A DNA stretch of 64,000 nt from Rotaria sp. Silwood1 (taxonomy: Eukaryota > Rotifera > Eurotatoria > Philodinida > Philodinidae): NCBI GenBank assembly GCA_905250075.1, contig CAJNOP010000687.1, forward strand, positions 50,819 to 114,818. Direction: 5' to 3'. Position 1 is the stretch's first letter. The number at the start of each line of letters is the position of its first letter. The position numbers were made by a program, and so were the translations under genes. Positions 38,001 through 50,353 of this stretch are shown piece by piece. The notes under the pieces were generated by a model that worked only from the letters and a program-made list of their open reading frames with translations, was not told the origin of the DNA and searched no databases.

Positions 38001-38980
38001 TATATGTCGGAGTTGACTCTAAAATTCAGTTGACTTTAAAAGGGAACTAGTTGACTTTAAAATTGAAGAGACAACTAAGATGGAGCTAGTTGACTTTTCA
38101 ATTTCGAAGACAACTAGGCGACTTTAAAACATGACACATAAGTAGAGAGAAGTTAGTTGAATTTACTATTTTAAAGTCAACTAGTTGACTTTAAAATGTA
38201 GAAAGATAAAGTTTTTATGCACTATTTATGAATAATTATTTTATAACTAGTTGAAACTCACTTCTGTGACTTGGACAAAGAATTAATTGTTCTCTCATCT
38301 TCTTGTAAAAAAAAAATGAAAGACGCGTTCTATGTAAAACTAAAAGCCCTTGTAGCTGAATTGGATGTCAAACGACAATCCAAATACTTAATAACAACTG
38401 AAACATACAATAAAATATTAGATGTACTATTTAAGAACTGTTCATACTGATCAATTACCTACAATTACTTTTATACAAGCAGCTCAAATTTATACAAATT
38501 TCAAGTCATCTGAAACTTGTAAATGTTCCGGTGATTGTAACACAAATCGATGCTGTTGCAAGAAAAATAATCGAAAATGCTGTACGAAATGTCATAGCAA
38601 TAGGAGCTCAAAATGTAATAACTGCTAAAACTTTTTTTTTTACTGTGGTTCAACCTTTTTTTTTCGTGATGTTATATCTTTGTTTAATTATTTTTCTTGA
38701 TTTATGCTATTTTATGAATACTATGTTCAACATATAAAAACGTATAGACTATTTTTTTTAAAGTCAATTAGTTGACTTTAAAATAGTAAATTCAACTAAC
38801 TTCTCTCTACTTATGTGTCATGTTTTAAAGTCGCCTAGTTGTCTTCGAAATTGAAAAGTCAACTAGCTCCATCTTAGTTGTCTCTTCAATTTTAAAGTCA
38901 ACTAGTTCTTTTCTCAATTTTAAAGTCAACTAGTTCCCTTTTAAAGTCAACTGAATTTTAGAGTCAACTCCGACATATAT
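38001..38980. mobile_element. TIR DNA transposon derivative with sub-repeated arms
   Basis: Near-identical terminal inverted repeats: left about 38001-38200, right about 38755-38980. The ends are GTCGGAGTTGACTC and GAGTCAACTCCGAC, flanked by TATAT/ATATA. Each arm repeats the motif AAAGTCAACTAGTT, and the right arm has one extra unit. The roughly 560-bp centre keeps short remnants of a transposon protein on the plus strand. This is a deletion derivative of a larger DNA transposon. The high identity of the arms suggests a fairly recent insertion compared with the other foldbacks here. Confidence 0.9.
38317..38628 (+). pseudogene. Remnant of a transposon protein with Cys-rich tail
   Basis: Lies wholly inside the TIR element. 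A first short frame begins MKDAFYVKLKALVAELDVKR and resembles the extreme N-terminus of integrase/transposase proteins (KRQxKYLIxxExYxKIxxxL). A second ends with a dense cysteine cluster of the form CxCxGxCxxxxCCCxxxxxxCC, then CxxCH and CxxC. In DDE-integrase DNA transposons such as Ginger-like or KRBA2-like elements, as I recall, a similar Cys-rich motif closes the protein. The whole catalytic core between the two is absent, so this is not a working gene. The family assignment is tentative. Confidence 0.5.
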
Positions 38981-39256
38981 ACTTTATTATTTTATATCGT
39001 ATGCTTTTTATTGTTTTTTTTCTAAATATTTATCTAATCCAATTCATAACATATGTCATTGTTGTTATGACTTATGAATGTAGAAAAACTATAAATCTTC
39101 TCTATTAGAAAATACCTATGTGTAAATTTTTTTGACGTTAATTGACATTACGACAATGTCAATTATTGAAACTGACTTGAATACTAATTTGTCAGGCAAA
39201 GTTGACTTGACATGATATGTACTATTAATTTTAAAATATAATATGCTTCAATATTG

Positions 39257-40012
39257 TTTTAAATAACTTCTAATAGAAACATTATAGATATCTATGATTG
39301 TCACCGTTTGATTGAGAAGACATAGGATTATAGAACTATATCAAAATTTGTTTTTTTTTAACTATTGAACAGTTAGGTGAGTTCTTGGTGAAGATTTTCG
39401 GAAACGATATTCTGATGCTACTTTTTCTTTTGATCTACACAAGGTTAACATTTCTAGCTTCTTTCATTCAGGAGTTGTAAGATCTCCTAATTTCAGGCAA
39501 TTGATTTGTGATTACTAGAAAAAACAACTAGGCAGGAAGTCATTTATCGTGCTGAGTTGAATGGTGAGATTTGTTTTTTTTTTCTACCTCGAACTGATCT
39601 AGTTTTGTAATGTCAATATTTCTACAACTTCACAGTTAGTCTTCATGTAACAAAGAAGTTGACATTTCAGAAACATTGATATAACAGAGCTAAAAGCATT
39701 CATTACCTCTTGACTCAGCATGATGAATTACTTCTGTCTAACTGGTCTTTTTCTAGTAATCAGAGATCGATTGACTAAGATCGAACGTCTTAGAAAAAGT
39801 TCTATAACTCTCGAACACAAGAAGGTAAAAATATCAGTCTTGTGTAGATCAAAAGAAGAATAGTTTCAGTATATCATTTTCAGTCAAATGATTGGCAAAC
39901 TGCGGATCAATCAAATTTCAATATATTTCAATGACCTCGGATTTCTTCTCTCTCTTGAATAGTGAAAACCGCAAATCTCTATGGTTTTCCTATCAAAACT
40001 TATTCAAAAACT
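39257..40012. mobile_element. Foldback element of the TTGAATAACTTTT family
   Basis: Imperfect arms of about 300 bp. Left landmarks are AAATAACTTCTAATAGAAAC, TTTTGATCTACACAAG, TGATTACTAGAAAAA and GTGCTGAGTTGAATGGTGAG. The right arm holds the complements TTTTTCTAGTAATCA, CTTGTGTAGATCAAAAG, GACTCAGCATGATG and GAATAAGTTT-like ends. It is diverged, so an older insertion. Related single- or double-arm copies lie at about 23500 and 33735. Confidence 0.75.
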
Positions 40013-40693
40013 AGTACAGCACATTATATTTTCCTAATAATTACATAATAACTTACTTCGATTTTTGATTTACAGCTTGAAATTAATCGATTGAAACAAA
40101 CAATTCTTTCGATAGAATATTATATCTTATATATAGGTTAGCAGTTCTTGAAAAAAACCCTATACATATATACAATGTTGTAATAGATAGTTTCCTTTTC
40201 ATAACATTATGTCAGTGTTTACTAACTATTCTAAATGAGTTACATCAATGTTCAGTAAACTGAAATTGCAAATTTATAGAAAAAGTTTTAATTTTTATAT
40301 TTAAAAAAAATCGATTATTCTACAAGAAAAAATAAAACAATGCCAATGAAATTATTATCAAGTCTAAAATGCTTAAAGTTCAATACTAGTATTGGAATCA
40401 AAAGATGAATCTATTTTGTTCAAATACTAGTAACAGTAATAATGATTCAATACTAATCTTTCTACTATAGCATTCTAACATATATATATACATAGATAAT
40501 TTACATTGATTTTAACTTAGTCGCAAATAATAAACAAATTTAAAAATATTTGAAAGACGATTTGTAAGATATTTCACTTAAAGCAAAATAAAAAGAAACA
40601 GATATTTGTCATAAACAATAATACATTCTTAAATATAAATACACCCGTTAAATAAAAAAACAGAAGAAAAAAAGAAAAAACTACATAGTTCTA
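40013..40693. other. Spacer 3' of nuclear receptor copy A
   Basis: AT-rich, no exon recognised. It is probably the 3' flank of the nuclear receptor that ends at 40694. Confidence 0.4.
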
Positions 40694-42809
40694 CTATTGA
40701 TTGTCACTCTCAATAATCACTGCTCGATTGAATGCTTCATTTAATGTTGATAAATCATTTCGTGTACGAATTTGTTTATTTACTGCTTGACTTATTCGTT
40801 GCATTTGTAAATAAATACCATTGAGATTTGAAAATATATGAATTGCTCCCATATCACCATGACGATGTACTAAATATTTCCATAATAATGTTATATATGT
40901 ATCTTGAATTTTCATAATAGCACGTCGTTGATTTGTATCTATTTCAGGTAAAGCTTGTTGATAATAACAATGAAGTGGGGTTGAAAAAAAAAGTACAAGA
41001 AGCCAAAGACGTGTTACTACTGGATCAGTTATTAAAATTTGTTCAGCTCGATGTTTTGTATTAACAAATTCAGGATATAAATTACTTCCACATACATATT
41101 CTGCTGAAAGATTATCACAAGTTAACTAAACAAAAGAAAATTTTGTTTTTTTCTATATTAAAATTCAAAAAAAAAAAAATAAATAAATATTTTTTTTTGT
41201 TTTCAAATACCTGCCAAGGTTCCGAATAACATAATTGTTCAAGTTCATGTAAATTAAGTAATATTAATGGACGAATATTATGCTTACATAAATATATTCG
41301 ATCAAATTTTGAAAGTGTTTGAACAGTTGGAATTGATGAAAGAAATGATGTAAATGATGTTAAATTATTCACAGTTGATGATGAATGATAATTTATTTTT
41401 ATACATGCATCATCAGGTATTTGCATTTGAGTAGTAAATAAATTTTTACGTCGTTGAATATAATTTTTAAGACAATGAGTTTCATAAGTAAAAACAATAT
41501 TTGATATATGAGTCCAATCTGTTTCATGTAATAAATCATTTGTTTTTACAATTTGCTAAATAAAATACAAAAACAAAATGTAAGTTCAAAAATCTATCAG
41601 CTTAGTTACACCATAGGTTAACTGAATCCTATCGCTGCCCATAGGATCGAAAATTTTTCGATTCGTATGTCATGTTGACATGTTTCTCATTTTTTAATAG
41701 TATTTATTTTTGTTTTTTTTTTCGTCATGGTTGAATAGAATTTCGATGATTTACATAAGGAAAAAATAATACCAATTCATATAAAAAAAAAGCAATTTTG
41801 TCATGTTTAGCATTTTATATCTATTATCTTAATATTTAATACAAAAGATATGATTATGTGTGATAGTATTTTTGTTTTATCTTATATAAATCGTCAAATT
41901 CTATCGAATCATGTATCAACATGAAATCGACTATGAAAATATTCTAATATACACTTATATCTAGTCTTTGCAAATTCTAAAACTTAGAAAATCTAATTGA
42001 CTGTATTGAGATGTTTTATATTTGTAAATATTCTTTAAGAGCTGTATCATATAAGTTATACTATTATAAATTAATTAAAATTTGACTATAAACTTTTCTT
42101 TTATAAACATTTTGTTTAAATATTCAAATATAAAAGAAATTATTTATAATGACTATTATAGTTTTAGATAAAATATAATCATACTTGAGGAATTGCTAAT
42201 GCATGTTCAAATTGTTCTTCTTCTAATAATTGTCGTCGACGTTGTCTATTAATTTCTACAAGTTGTCTATATCGTTCATTTTCTTCATCGGTTCGAACTA
42301 ATTCTTCTTTCATACCCATATCAAAACAACGACGTAATCGACATGATGAACAATAACGTACTTGTGAACAATATTTTGATTTTTCATCATTATTATTATC
42401 AATATTATTTAAATTAGGAGAATTTATATCTCGAAATGGACAAGGTGCTTGTAAAATCTATATGTAAAAAATTATTATTATTTTTTTTTTTTGAATTAAA
42501 TAAATGTTTTACTTCTTTTCGTCGAGCATTACGACGGAAAAAAGCTGAAATAAATATTTAAATAAGATTTTTATTTTATACTATCAATAATTTGAAGGAA
42601 AAAAGATTTTCATTCTCGAATTTTACATAATCGACATTTTATATATATTTTTTGTAAAAATATTAAATACCTTTACATGGTGCACATGTAGGTGCACCAA
42701 AATTAATACCAATAGCTTTTGAACCACATATTACACAGTCATGTTTAGGCCACCATGATCGATGTTTAGGATGATAAACGCTTGGTGTTGTTGGAGTTGG
42801 AGATGACAT
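40694..42809 (-). CDS. Nuclear hormone receptor, copy A
   Basis: Ligand-regulated transcription factor family. Five exons (minus): 42809-42671, 42544-42513, 42457-42185, 41555-41211 and 41125-40694. Total 1,221 nt, giving 406 residues. The first zinc finger is canonical, C-x2-C-x13-C-x2-C (CVICGSKAIGINFGAPTCAP), then CKAFFRRNARRKE. The second finger is stretched: 23 residues of Asn/Asp-rich loop separate its first two Cys, followed by C-x5-C-x2-C and RLRRCFDMGMKEELVRTDEE. The P-box reads CAPCKA instead of the usual CEGCKG/A. After a basic hinge, the ligand-binding domain (residues about 150-406) keeps a helix 4/5-like FDRIYLCKHNIRPLILLN. No obvious activation helix motif is seen at the C-terminus. 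A tandem paralogue with the same exon plan lies upstream. Introns are 126, 55, 629 and 85 bp. Confidence 0.9.
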
Positions 42810-44641
42810 TTCTCTGTAAACTTTGAATAATTGAAATACAAATAGTAAATTATAAAATTATTTAAATGATTTCATCAAATTTTGAACAATCATTTAAAGA
42901 AATCTGTCTACGTTGTGAGATTTCTCGAAAACTATTCAATAATAAATCCTTCAATTTTTATGAGAAATACATCCAGAATGAAAGTTCGTAAGAAAAGAAT
43001 GTACGATAGCAAAACATACGCTCAACTTTGATTGAAAGTTTCAATATGATTGATTTCATTTTAAAGTTAACAAATAGTTTTTTTTTTTTCGTTCTAAAAT
43101 AATAAAATATTAAATTTTGATTTCAAACTTACTGTAGATATATCGTTGATAAGACCATCGACAAGTGCATTAATAGTAATGCGGGAGACTAATTTGATTG
43201 ATAATATTGAAAAAAAAAAAAGTTTTTTTTTTTTTTCACCGGGTTTTTTCGTTTTGTTTTGATTGTTGATAGAAATTAATAAAACGTCTAAAATACAAAA
43301 AAACAAACAACTATTGCTATATAACTATATGAAATATTATCAAAAAAGATAAGATTAGTATAGAAATTAAATACATTCATTTTCTAATTCATTTCAAATT
43401 CAAATATATTAATTTTTGATTTATTTGATCAATAGATGGGTAGCATACCTTTCTCTCTTTTATTTATTTTTTGTTGTTGTTAATAAAACACAATCATAAA
43501 CAGTAACAACAACAATATAAAAAAAAAAGCAAAGGTATAAATATATTTTTTTTTTTGTTTATGTAATATATTTTTAGTATATATAAGTGGATTTCTTTTT
43601 AACTTGTTGCTAAACTCTAGATTAAATGTAAAATAAAACAAATTTGTGTTTTTCACCTTTGAATATTATATAAAATGTTTTTTGTCAATAACATTATTCA
43701 TAATCACTCATTTCTATATTCCATATTATTAGAATATATCTCACACTGAGTACAGAACGCGAACCCCGTTGTCCCCGTTTGCTTGTTCGGGTCGTCGTGT
43801 GTTTTCTGTTCGTTCTTTCTTTCTTGTTCTTATTGAATAGAGAAACAAAGCCAAGACTTGAGTCTTTTTTATTATTATGATACATTATGCTGTCCAATTA
43901 AGTTTAAATTAAATTGATATAAAGATAATAAGTATAAAAAGACAGTATTATTTTTCAGATATTGTAAATATTTATTAATTATTTTCATATTGTTTATCAT
44001 TGTTAGTCATTCATTGTTTTTTGGACTACCGTAAACTAGCGATATCGTTCGAAAGTTCGATTATTACTATTAAGATTTGACTATATATTTATTTATTTAT
44101 TAGAAGATTTTTAAGAAAAACAAAAAAAAAAACAATTTCATTTTAAGGATTTAATTTAATTTCATGACATATTAAAATCATTGAAGATATGCATATTTTT
44201 GAATGCAAAACCAAAAAGATTTGTTTAGGTTTTTTTTAATATATTCTATCTATATGAAAAAAATCCTTCTCCGAAGAAATATGAACTTACCGTGTCAATT
44301 CAATTTTGTGAATTAGTTATGTATGAACGTATAACGATTAGGAGCAAAAAACCCAACTCGAGTACATATTGACCTGCACTTTGAATGAAGTCTATGTCCT
44401 TAAGAGACTTTTTTATAATTAATGTTTAATCATACACTACTTTTAATTTGACTTCTTCATTTTCTAATATTCATTCATCCGCTTTTCTTTTGAAGACTAT
44501 CACACAAATAAAAATACTTCTTGTTTTTTTTTTTTTAAATAACATTTATACGTTCTTTCACCAAGAAAAACAAACAAACGAATAAAATACAACAATAAAT
44601 TCTTACGATGATTTTTTTTTTCTTCTCTTTTTATTTAATCT
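42810..44641. other. Spacer between the two nuclear receptors
   Basis: Mostly AT-rich, with mirrored poly-A/poly-T runs (about 43211-43236). A less AT-rich patch at about 43745-43815 (around GTTCGGGTCGTCGTGTG) resembles part of the patch near 11745. It could mark the promoter or first non-coding exon of copy A; that is inference. Confidence 0.4.
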
Positions 44642-47600
44642 CTAATTATCACGAATATCAAGAGTTAATATTTGATTAAGTGTTTCATATGTAACTAATA
44701 ATTCATTACGTGTTCGTATTTGAATACCAATTTCAAATCCAACACGTTGCATTTGTAAATATGTATGCATTAAATTTGAAAAAATTTGTACTGCACCAAA
44801 ATTTCCATGACGATGTAATAAATATTTCCATAGAAGAGTTGCATAAATATTTTGAATTTCAATAATAGCAGTTTTTTTCTTTGGAATTTTTAAAAATATA
44901 TAATTATCATATAAACAAAAAAGTGATGATGAAAAGAAGAGTACAACAAGCCAAAGACGTATTATTATAGGATCAGTTATTAATGATTTTTCAGCTAAAT
45001 TTGCTGTACGACTAAACTCTCTAAATAATTGGGGACCACATATTAATTCCCAAGTAGCTTTTTCAAGTGAGTTCTAGAAAACAGTAATTATCTTGTTTTT
45101 TTTTAAAGCTTAAACATATAGTTTTCGTTTTGTTTTTACCTGCCATGATTCAGAAAAACATGATTGTTTAAGTTCAAACATATTTGGAAATAGTAATGAA
45201 CGAAGATTATTTTTACATAAAAATGTTCGATTTATTTGTGATAAAGAATGAAATGCTGGTAATGATTGAAGAAATGAACAAAGTGAAATAGTTAAAGTCA
45301 TTGGTATTGCTGTAAAATATTTTGAAGGTATATGTGATTGATGACATGATGTTGCTTCACTATTATACATAGCTGAACGTTGTTGAATATATGTTTTAAG
45401 ACAATGTGTTTCATAAGCTGAAACAATATTTTTTAAATGACGCCAATCTGATTCACGTAAAAGTTTATCATTATTTACAAGGCACTACAAAAAAAAAATA
45501 TTTTATTAGACAACGTTATATAAACTAACAAAAATATTTTTCTATAGGATGATTCTTTTTTTTTTATTGGTGTTAGAATATTACATTCGCTAATATCTTA
45601 ATTTTCTCTCATGATATTTCAAAAATCGATTAGAATGTGTTATGTATAAAAACAAAAAGATCCACCTCACATTGGTATAACTTGGTAATAGTATTTTGTC
45701 CATTTAAACCAGTATGTATTGTCTATAGCTACTGTTAATCAAGCCTAAAGGTCGTTTCGGAATAGAAAATAGCAAAATATTGACCTTTGTGAATGGCATT
45801 GAAACATTACGATATGTATCTAATCATTACAATTGTCTAGGACAATTGCGCGCTCTGATGGATTCTTACTGAAGAAACTTTTGAGGGAAACAAAAAAAAA
45901 CAAAACTAATTAGAATATATTATTTAATTGTGTTGTAAGATTGCATAAAACAATCAATAAGAAACAGTAACATTAAACAAGAATATACATATGAAAGTAG
46001 GAAGAAAGTTTATAGAGGCATTCAATATGTGATATATTTTAACCCTTAAAAGCCCGACGGAGTTTTTCTTGGAACAGAAAGAAGACAACCATAAAAATAG
46101 AGCTGATGGACCTTCAGTATGCTCATACTATAGCTAAAACGAAGTACTTTATTCTTCCTCTAGAGTTATACAACGTCATTTAGCAGAAATCTTGGACCTT
46201 TCAAAATCCTGAAAGAAAGAAATTTTGATCTGAAATTTCGCTCTTAATCAGTTTATATGATCCTTAAATTTTCAGTCAAAACAGATGCTTTGTTGTTGAG
46301 ATATTGGATGCAGAAAAAAATCGACAATATTTTACAAAAAATTCACAAAATCCAGCTTCTCTTCAACATGCCGTATTTCCAAGAATAAACAACATTTGTT
46401 GCTGAAAATTTCATGGTAATCTAAATAGCATATCAGCTATTTATGAGCAAAATTTCAAGTCCCAATTCATTTGCTTCGATTTTTTTCTTGAGATAGAATA
46501 TTCCATAGAAGGAACGTTTTCTTTATGATAGTGTCCTTCGTTAATGAAATGGTTTAAAATTTATGAGATGCTTTCATCAGATACTTTAACACTATGTTTA
46601 ATAATATTATTTAAAAAAACCAAAGCGGCACGTCGCTTATATAAGTAAAAAGAACTTCAGAAAAGAAAAGTGATGCGAAGAAAATTACGAGTCATTAAAG
46701 ATTCATTATTCGGCTTAATTAACACTTGAGAATTATATTTTCATCTCTGTATGATTACTAAGGTCATGTTAGTTCAAAAGAATGTTGGTTTTTGTATATA
46801 AACTCTTGTAGTGCAATTTGTTGAAATTATTCTAATGTCTCCTGGAAGGAACATTGGACTCTTAAGGGTTAACTGATCGTTAAGATCCATATTGTCTAGT
46901 AGTATATTGGAAGACAGATGTATTTTTGCTTTCATGGTTGACTGTCCAATATAGTGTGAACGGTTGAATCTTCTCTTCACTCATATTTACACTTAAATGA
47001 TTGAATTTATTCTTAAAATTTATATTATCGTGAATCATTCATTCAAAAATATACAGACAAAATCTATTCTAGTGTCCATATGTTCGGACAAGTAACTAAT
47101 CAAGTAAAACAATAATAATCTTCAAGGGATCAAGTTTAACAAAAAAAAAACCAACTTTTATATTATACCTGTGAAATAGATAATTGTTTATCTTGTTGTT
47201 TTTGTTTTAAGAATTCTCGTTTTTGTCTATTCATATATACAAGTTGTTTATGTCGAATATTTTGTTCATCTGTTCGAACTAATTCTTCTTTCATTCCCAT
47301 ATCAAAACAACGACGTAATCGACATGATGAACATCGACGTATTTGTAAATAATGATCTATATTATTATGATCATTTACTATTGATAGATCGATATGCTGA
47401 TGTTGACATGCTGATTGAAGAATCTAAATTTAATAATTTTTTAAATTAATTTAATTCTTACAAAATTCTTTTTTTTCTTTTTTTACTTCTTTTCGTCGAG
47501 CATTACGACGAAAAAATGCTAGAAATATTAAAATAAAATCTTTCATGTTATTTTATTTCAAGAATACCTTTACATGGTGCACATGTAAGTGCACCAAAAT

Positions 47601-47688
47601 TAATACCAATAGCTTTTGAACCACATATGATACATTCATGAGAAGAGCATGTTGTTTGATTTTGTTGAGGATCAATAGTTGTTAACAT
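44642..47688 (-). CDS. Nuclear hormone receptor, copy B (tandem paralogue)
   Basis: Five exons (minus): 47688-47568, 47518-47487, 47423-47169, 45484-45140 and 45073-44642. Total 1,185 nt, giving 394 residues. Exons 2, 4 and 5 have exactly the same lengths as in copy A (32, 345 and 432 nt), so the pair arose by tandem duplication. The first finger is canonical (CIICGSKAIGINFGALTCAP) with P-box CAPCKA. The second finger (SACQHQHIDLS ... RRCSSCRLRRCFDMGM) has only three Cys before RLRRC: the position occupied by the second Cys of copy A (KYCSQ) is Leu (HYLQI). A nearby His might substitute. The ligand-binding domain contains INRTFLCKNNLRSLLFPN, parallel to copy A, and many substitutions. Intron 3 is 1,684 bp because of a TTAA-flanked insertion. 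Confidence 0.9.
46039..46872. mobile_element. piggyBac-like non-autonomous element in NR copy B intron 3
   Basis: Bounded by TTAA on both sides (46039-46042 and 46869-46872). Inverted ends are CCCTTAAAAGCCC on the left and, read inward from the right, CCCTTAAGAGTCC. TTAA target duplication plus CCCTTAA-type ends are the hallmark of the piggyBac superfamily. The roughly 0.8-kb interior has no transposase frame. It explains most of the size difference between intron 3 of the two receptor copies (1,684 against 629 bp), so it inserted after the duplication, or was lost from copy A. Confidence 0.75.
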
Positions 47689-49489
47689 TGTTTGAGATGA
47701 ATTTGACTAAATTTTTTAAAGTTTTAATTATATTGTATTCAAAAAAAAAAAAAAAAAGAAGAAGTGTAATTCAATGCTTTCTTTCTTTTTTTTCTTCTCT
47801 ATGTATCTTAAGAATATATCATACTAAAGATTTCTTTAAGCAATATGAATTTAAAAAATGCATCTATGAATGCTTAAAATAACTTCTTGATGTATTAAAA
47901 TGACTTAACATGATGAATTTCCTTTTTTTTTTTTTTACTATTCTTTTCTCTTTCTTTTTTTTTCTTGCTTATAATATGCTCTTCGTAGAAGTCATCTAAA
48001 TTATTTGGCTTTGTTGTTTTTTAATCTTAATAAAAAATATATTTTTGTTCTTTAATACGCAATGGTTGTCAAGTACTGAAGCATGTTAAAGTAAAATTCA
48101 ATGCATCACTAAAATAGATTACGAAAATGATTGGTTACTTCAATATTAGTTAGGATATATCCTGTGAAATTTGAAAAAAATTAATGGTTTATGGGAGTTG
48201 TCAATTTATTATTAGATAGGGCTTTAAATAGTAAAACTACTTTTAATTATCAAGATTACGGTTCGAAGATCTTTTTTTTTTGTTTTTGCATATTTCTTAT
48301 AGTCTGAGAAAAAAAGATTAAAATTGAACTTTTCGAAGTACAATATAAATTTGAAAATAATTATCTATTATTGATTTATCAAATGTTATTATTCTCTTGT
48401 GAATATATATAAGAACTAAATAGCTTATCAAGGTCTAACAATTATAAAAGTTAAGAATATTAAATTTGTACTAGACTGTAAAAGGAATGTAAATATTTAT
48501 TAGAATTTTCTATAGCTCTTTAAAGTAGGAAATTATTTTTTAATGCTAACTTTTCATAATAAAAAATTAACTTCTAATAGCTTTTCAAAAAAAAAAGAAT
48601 TGTTTTTTCATAACACTACTAGGTTAGATTTCATTAAATTCTAGGTAAAACAATTCAATTTTATTGAAAAAAACGAGTACATTAATAATATCAGTTAGTG
48701 ACCTGTATATCAAAAAACAAAAAAAGAATATTTCCTCAGGCCTAGTTGAATTGGTTTTTTTGTTTATACAGAGAAAAACGTGTCTTAAGAGTAAATCTTC
48801 TCATTTTTATAAAAAACAGCTCTTCATAATGTTCTAATTCAACAAGTCTTTTTTATCCTTACTGATATGTTATTTATCATAGACAGTATACTAGTACTTA
48901 ATTAAACTATCAAACATATAAATATAATGAATATAACCTTGTCTACACTAGAAAACTAATTCGATATTAATCTCAAATTAAATCTACATGCGTCCGTTCA
49001 TAATTCTACTACGTGTTCACGAAGTAAACAATGTCACTTGTCTTTCTCATTAATCTTTATAGTTCATCATATTGAGAACATCTAACTATCAATAACATAA
49101 AGTGTATTTATAGAGATTCGTTCATCATTTTGTTTAGTACATCGCAATCTTTCTCGATTGATACATTAAATTTAATTCGCCTCTGAAAATTGCATTAAAG
49201 CTGAATTAACTTTTAGATCAATCAAGTTTCTTAATGTAGTATTATAGTTTCTAATATAGACAAGGTCTATATTCATGTGAGACTAGATTAAAAACTTTCT
49301 ATAGATTAAACGAAACATTTTTTTTTGATTTCCTTTTTTTACAAGATTTATATTTTCTTGTTGTTTGCAATCATAGAAATGCAAGTAAAAGAAGAAACAA
49401 GAAGACATACATACATTCATAAAGGCACATTGACATTTGTCGCCTTATTATAATAAAAGAAAAACTTATTCTCTATAGTACAAGGTTTT

Positions 49490-49521
<32 letters not shown>

Positions 49522-50353
49522 TTTTCTCTTTCATCATCATCATCATCGTTAGCGGTGTTTCGTTCCTCTTTTTTATTCTTCTTTCACATGTCCACCCATT
49601 ATAGACCGATTTATATTTTTTCATTCTATGCATCTGTTAAAGACGTCATCATGATTTACATCTTAAGTCAATGCTTTTAAATATAATAGGAAAAGAAACT
49701 TGTTTCAGATATACTATACATATTTTTTTTTAATAACTATCTATTAAAATTACGAGTATTTGAGAAATATTGTAATGGTATAATAACAGGAAACAGTCAA
49801 TCCTGTAGAAAATTAGTTTAAATACAAATACATTATAACCTTAAAAGAGATTGAATGCATATATTCCGGTAGATTTTTCTATTTCCTTTTAACATCTGTC
49901 TCTTAAATAAGTACACTATTGAAATGAATAAAGTATCATTTTTTTGTAATCTGATGTTTTTAATATAAACATGAGTCATTCTTTCTATTGAATACTCTCT
50001 ATATTTCACTAAAATAAATGAACGCAACAATCGATGACTAAACGATTTCATTACATATAAAAAATTAAAACAAAAAAAAAAAAGATAATAACAAAAACAA
50101 CTTTCATTAAGAATATGTGACATTTATCCGGACTATACTGAATATACTCTATTTTAAAATAATTAAATGAATAAAAAAAATCATTCATTGCAACTCTAAA
50201 TTCTAACATATAATAAATAGATCTTAAATTTTTCTTTTATGAAAAATTTTTATTCAAATGACAAAATAATAATTATATTCTGTTTGCATATTTCTTTACA
50301 TGACTACACTATGAATTCTACATAAAAACTTGACTAGTTTTTTTAATCTAACA
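47689..50353. other. Non-coding spacer upstream of nuclear receptor copy B
   Basis: No exon recognised in 2.7 kb. AT-rich with homopolymer runs; a CT microsatellite is listed separately. It should include the copy B promoter. Confidence 0.45.
49491..49530. repeat. (CT)n microsatellite
   Basis: CT dinucleotide tract grading into TTTCTC, followed by a short CAT trinucleotide run (about 49532-49547). Confidence 0.85.

Noticed and set aside
43694-43897. Minus-strand frame upstream of nuclear receptor A
   Set aside because: Low-complexity Lys/Arg/Thr string; the less AT-rich patch is more likely promoter or untranslated sequence.
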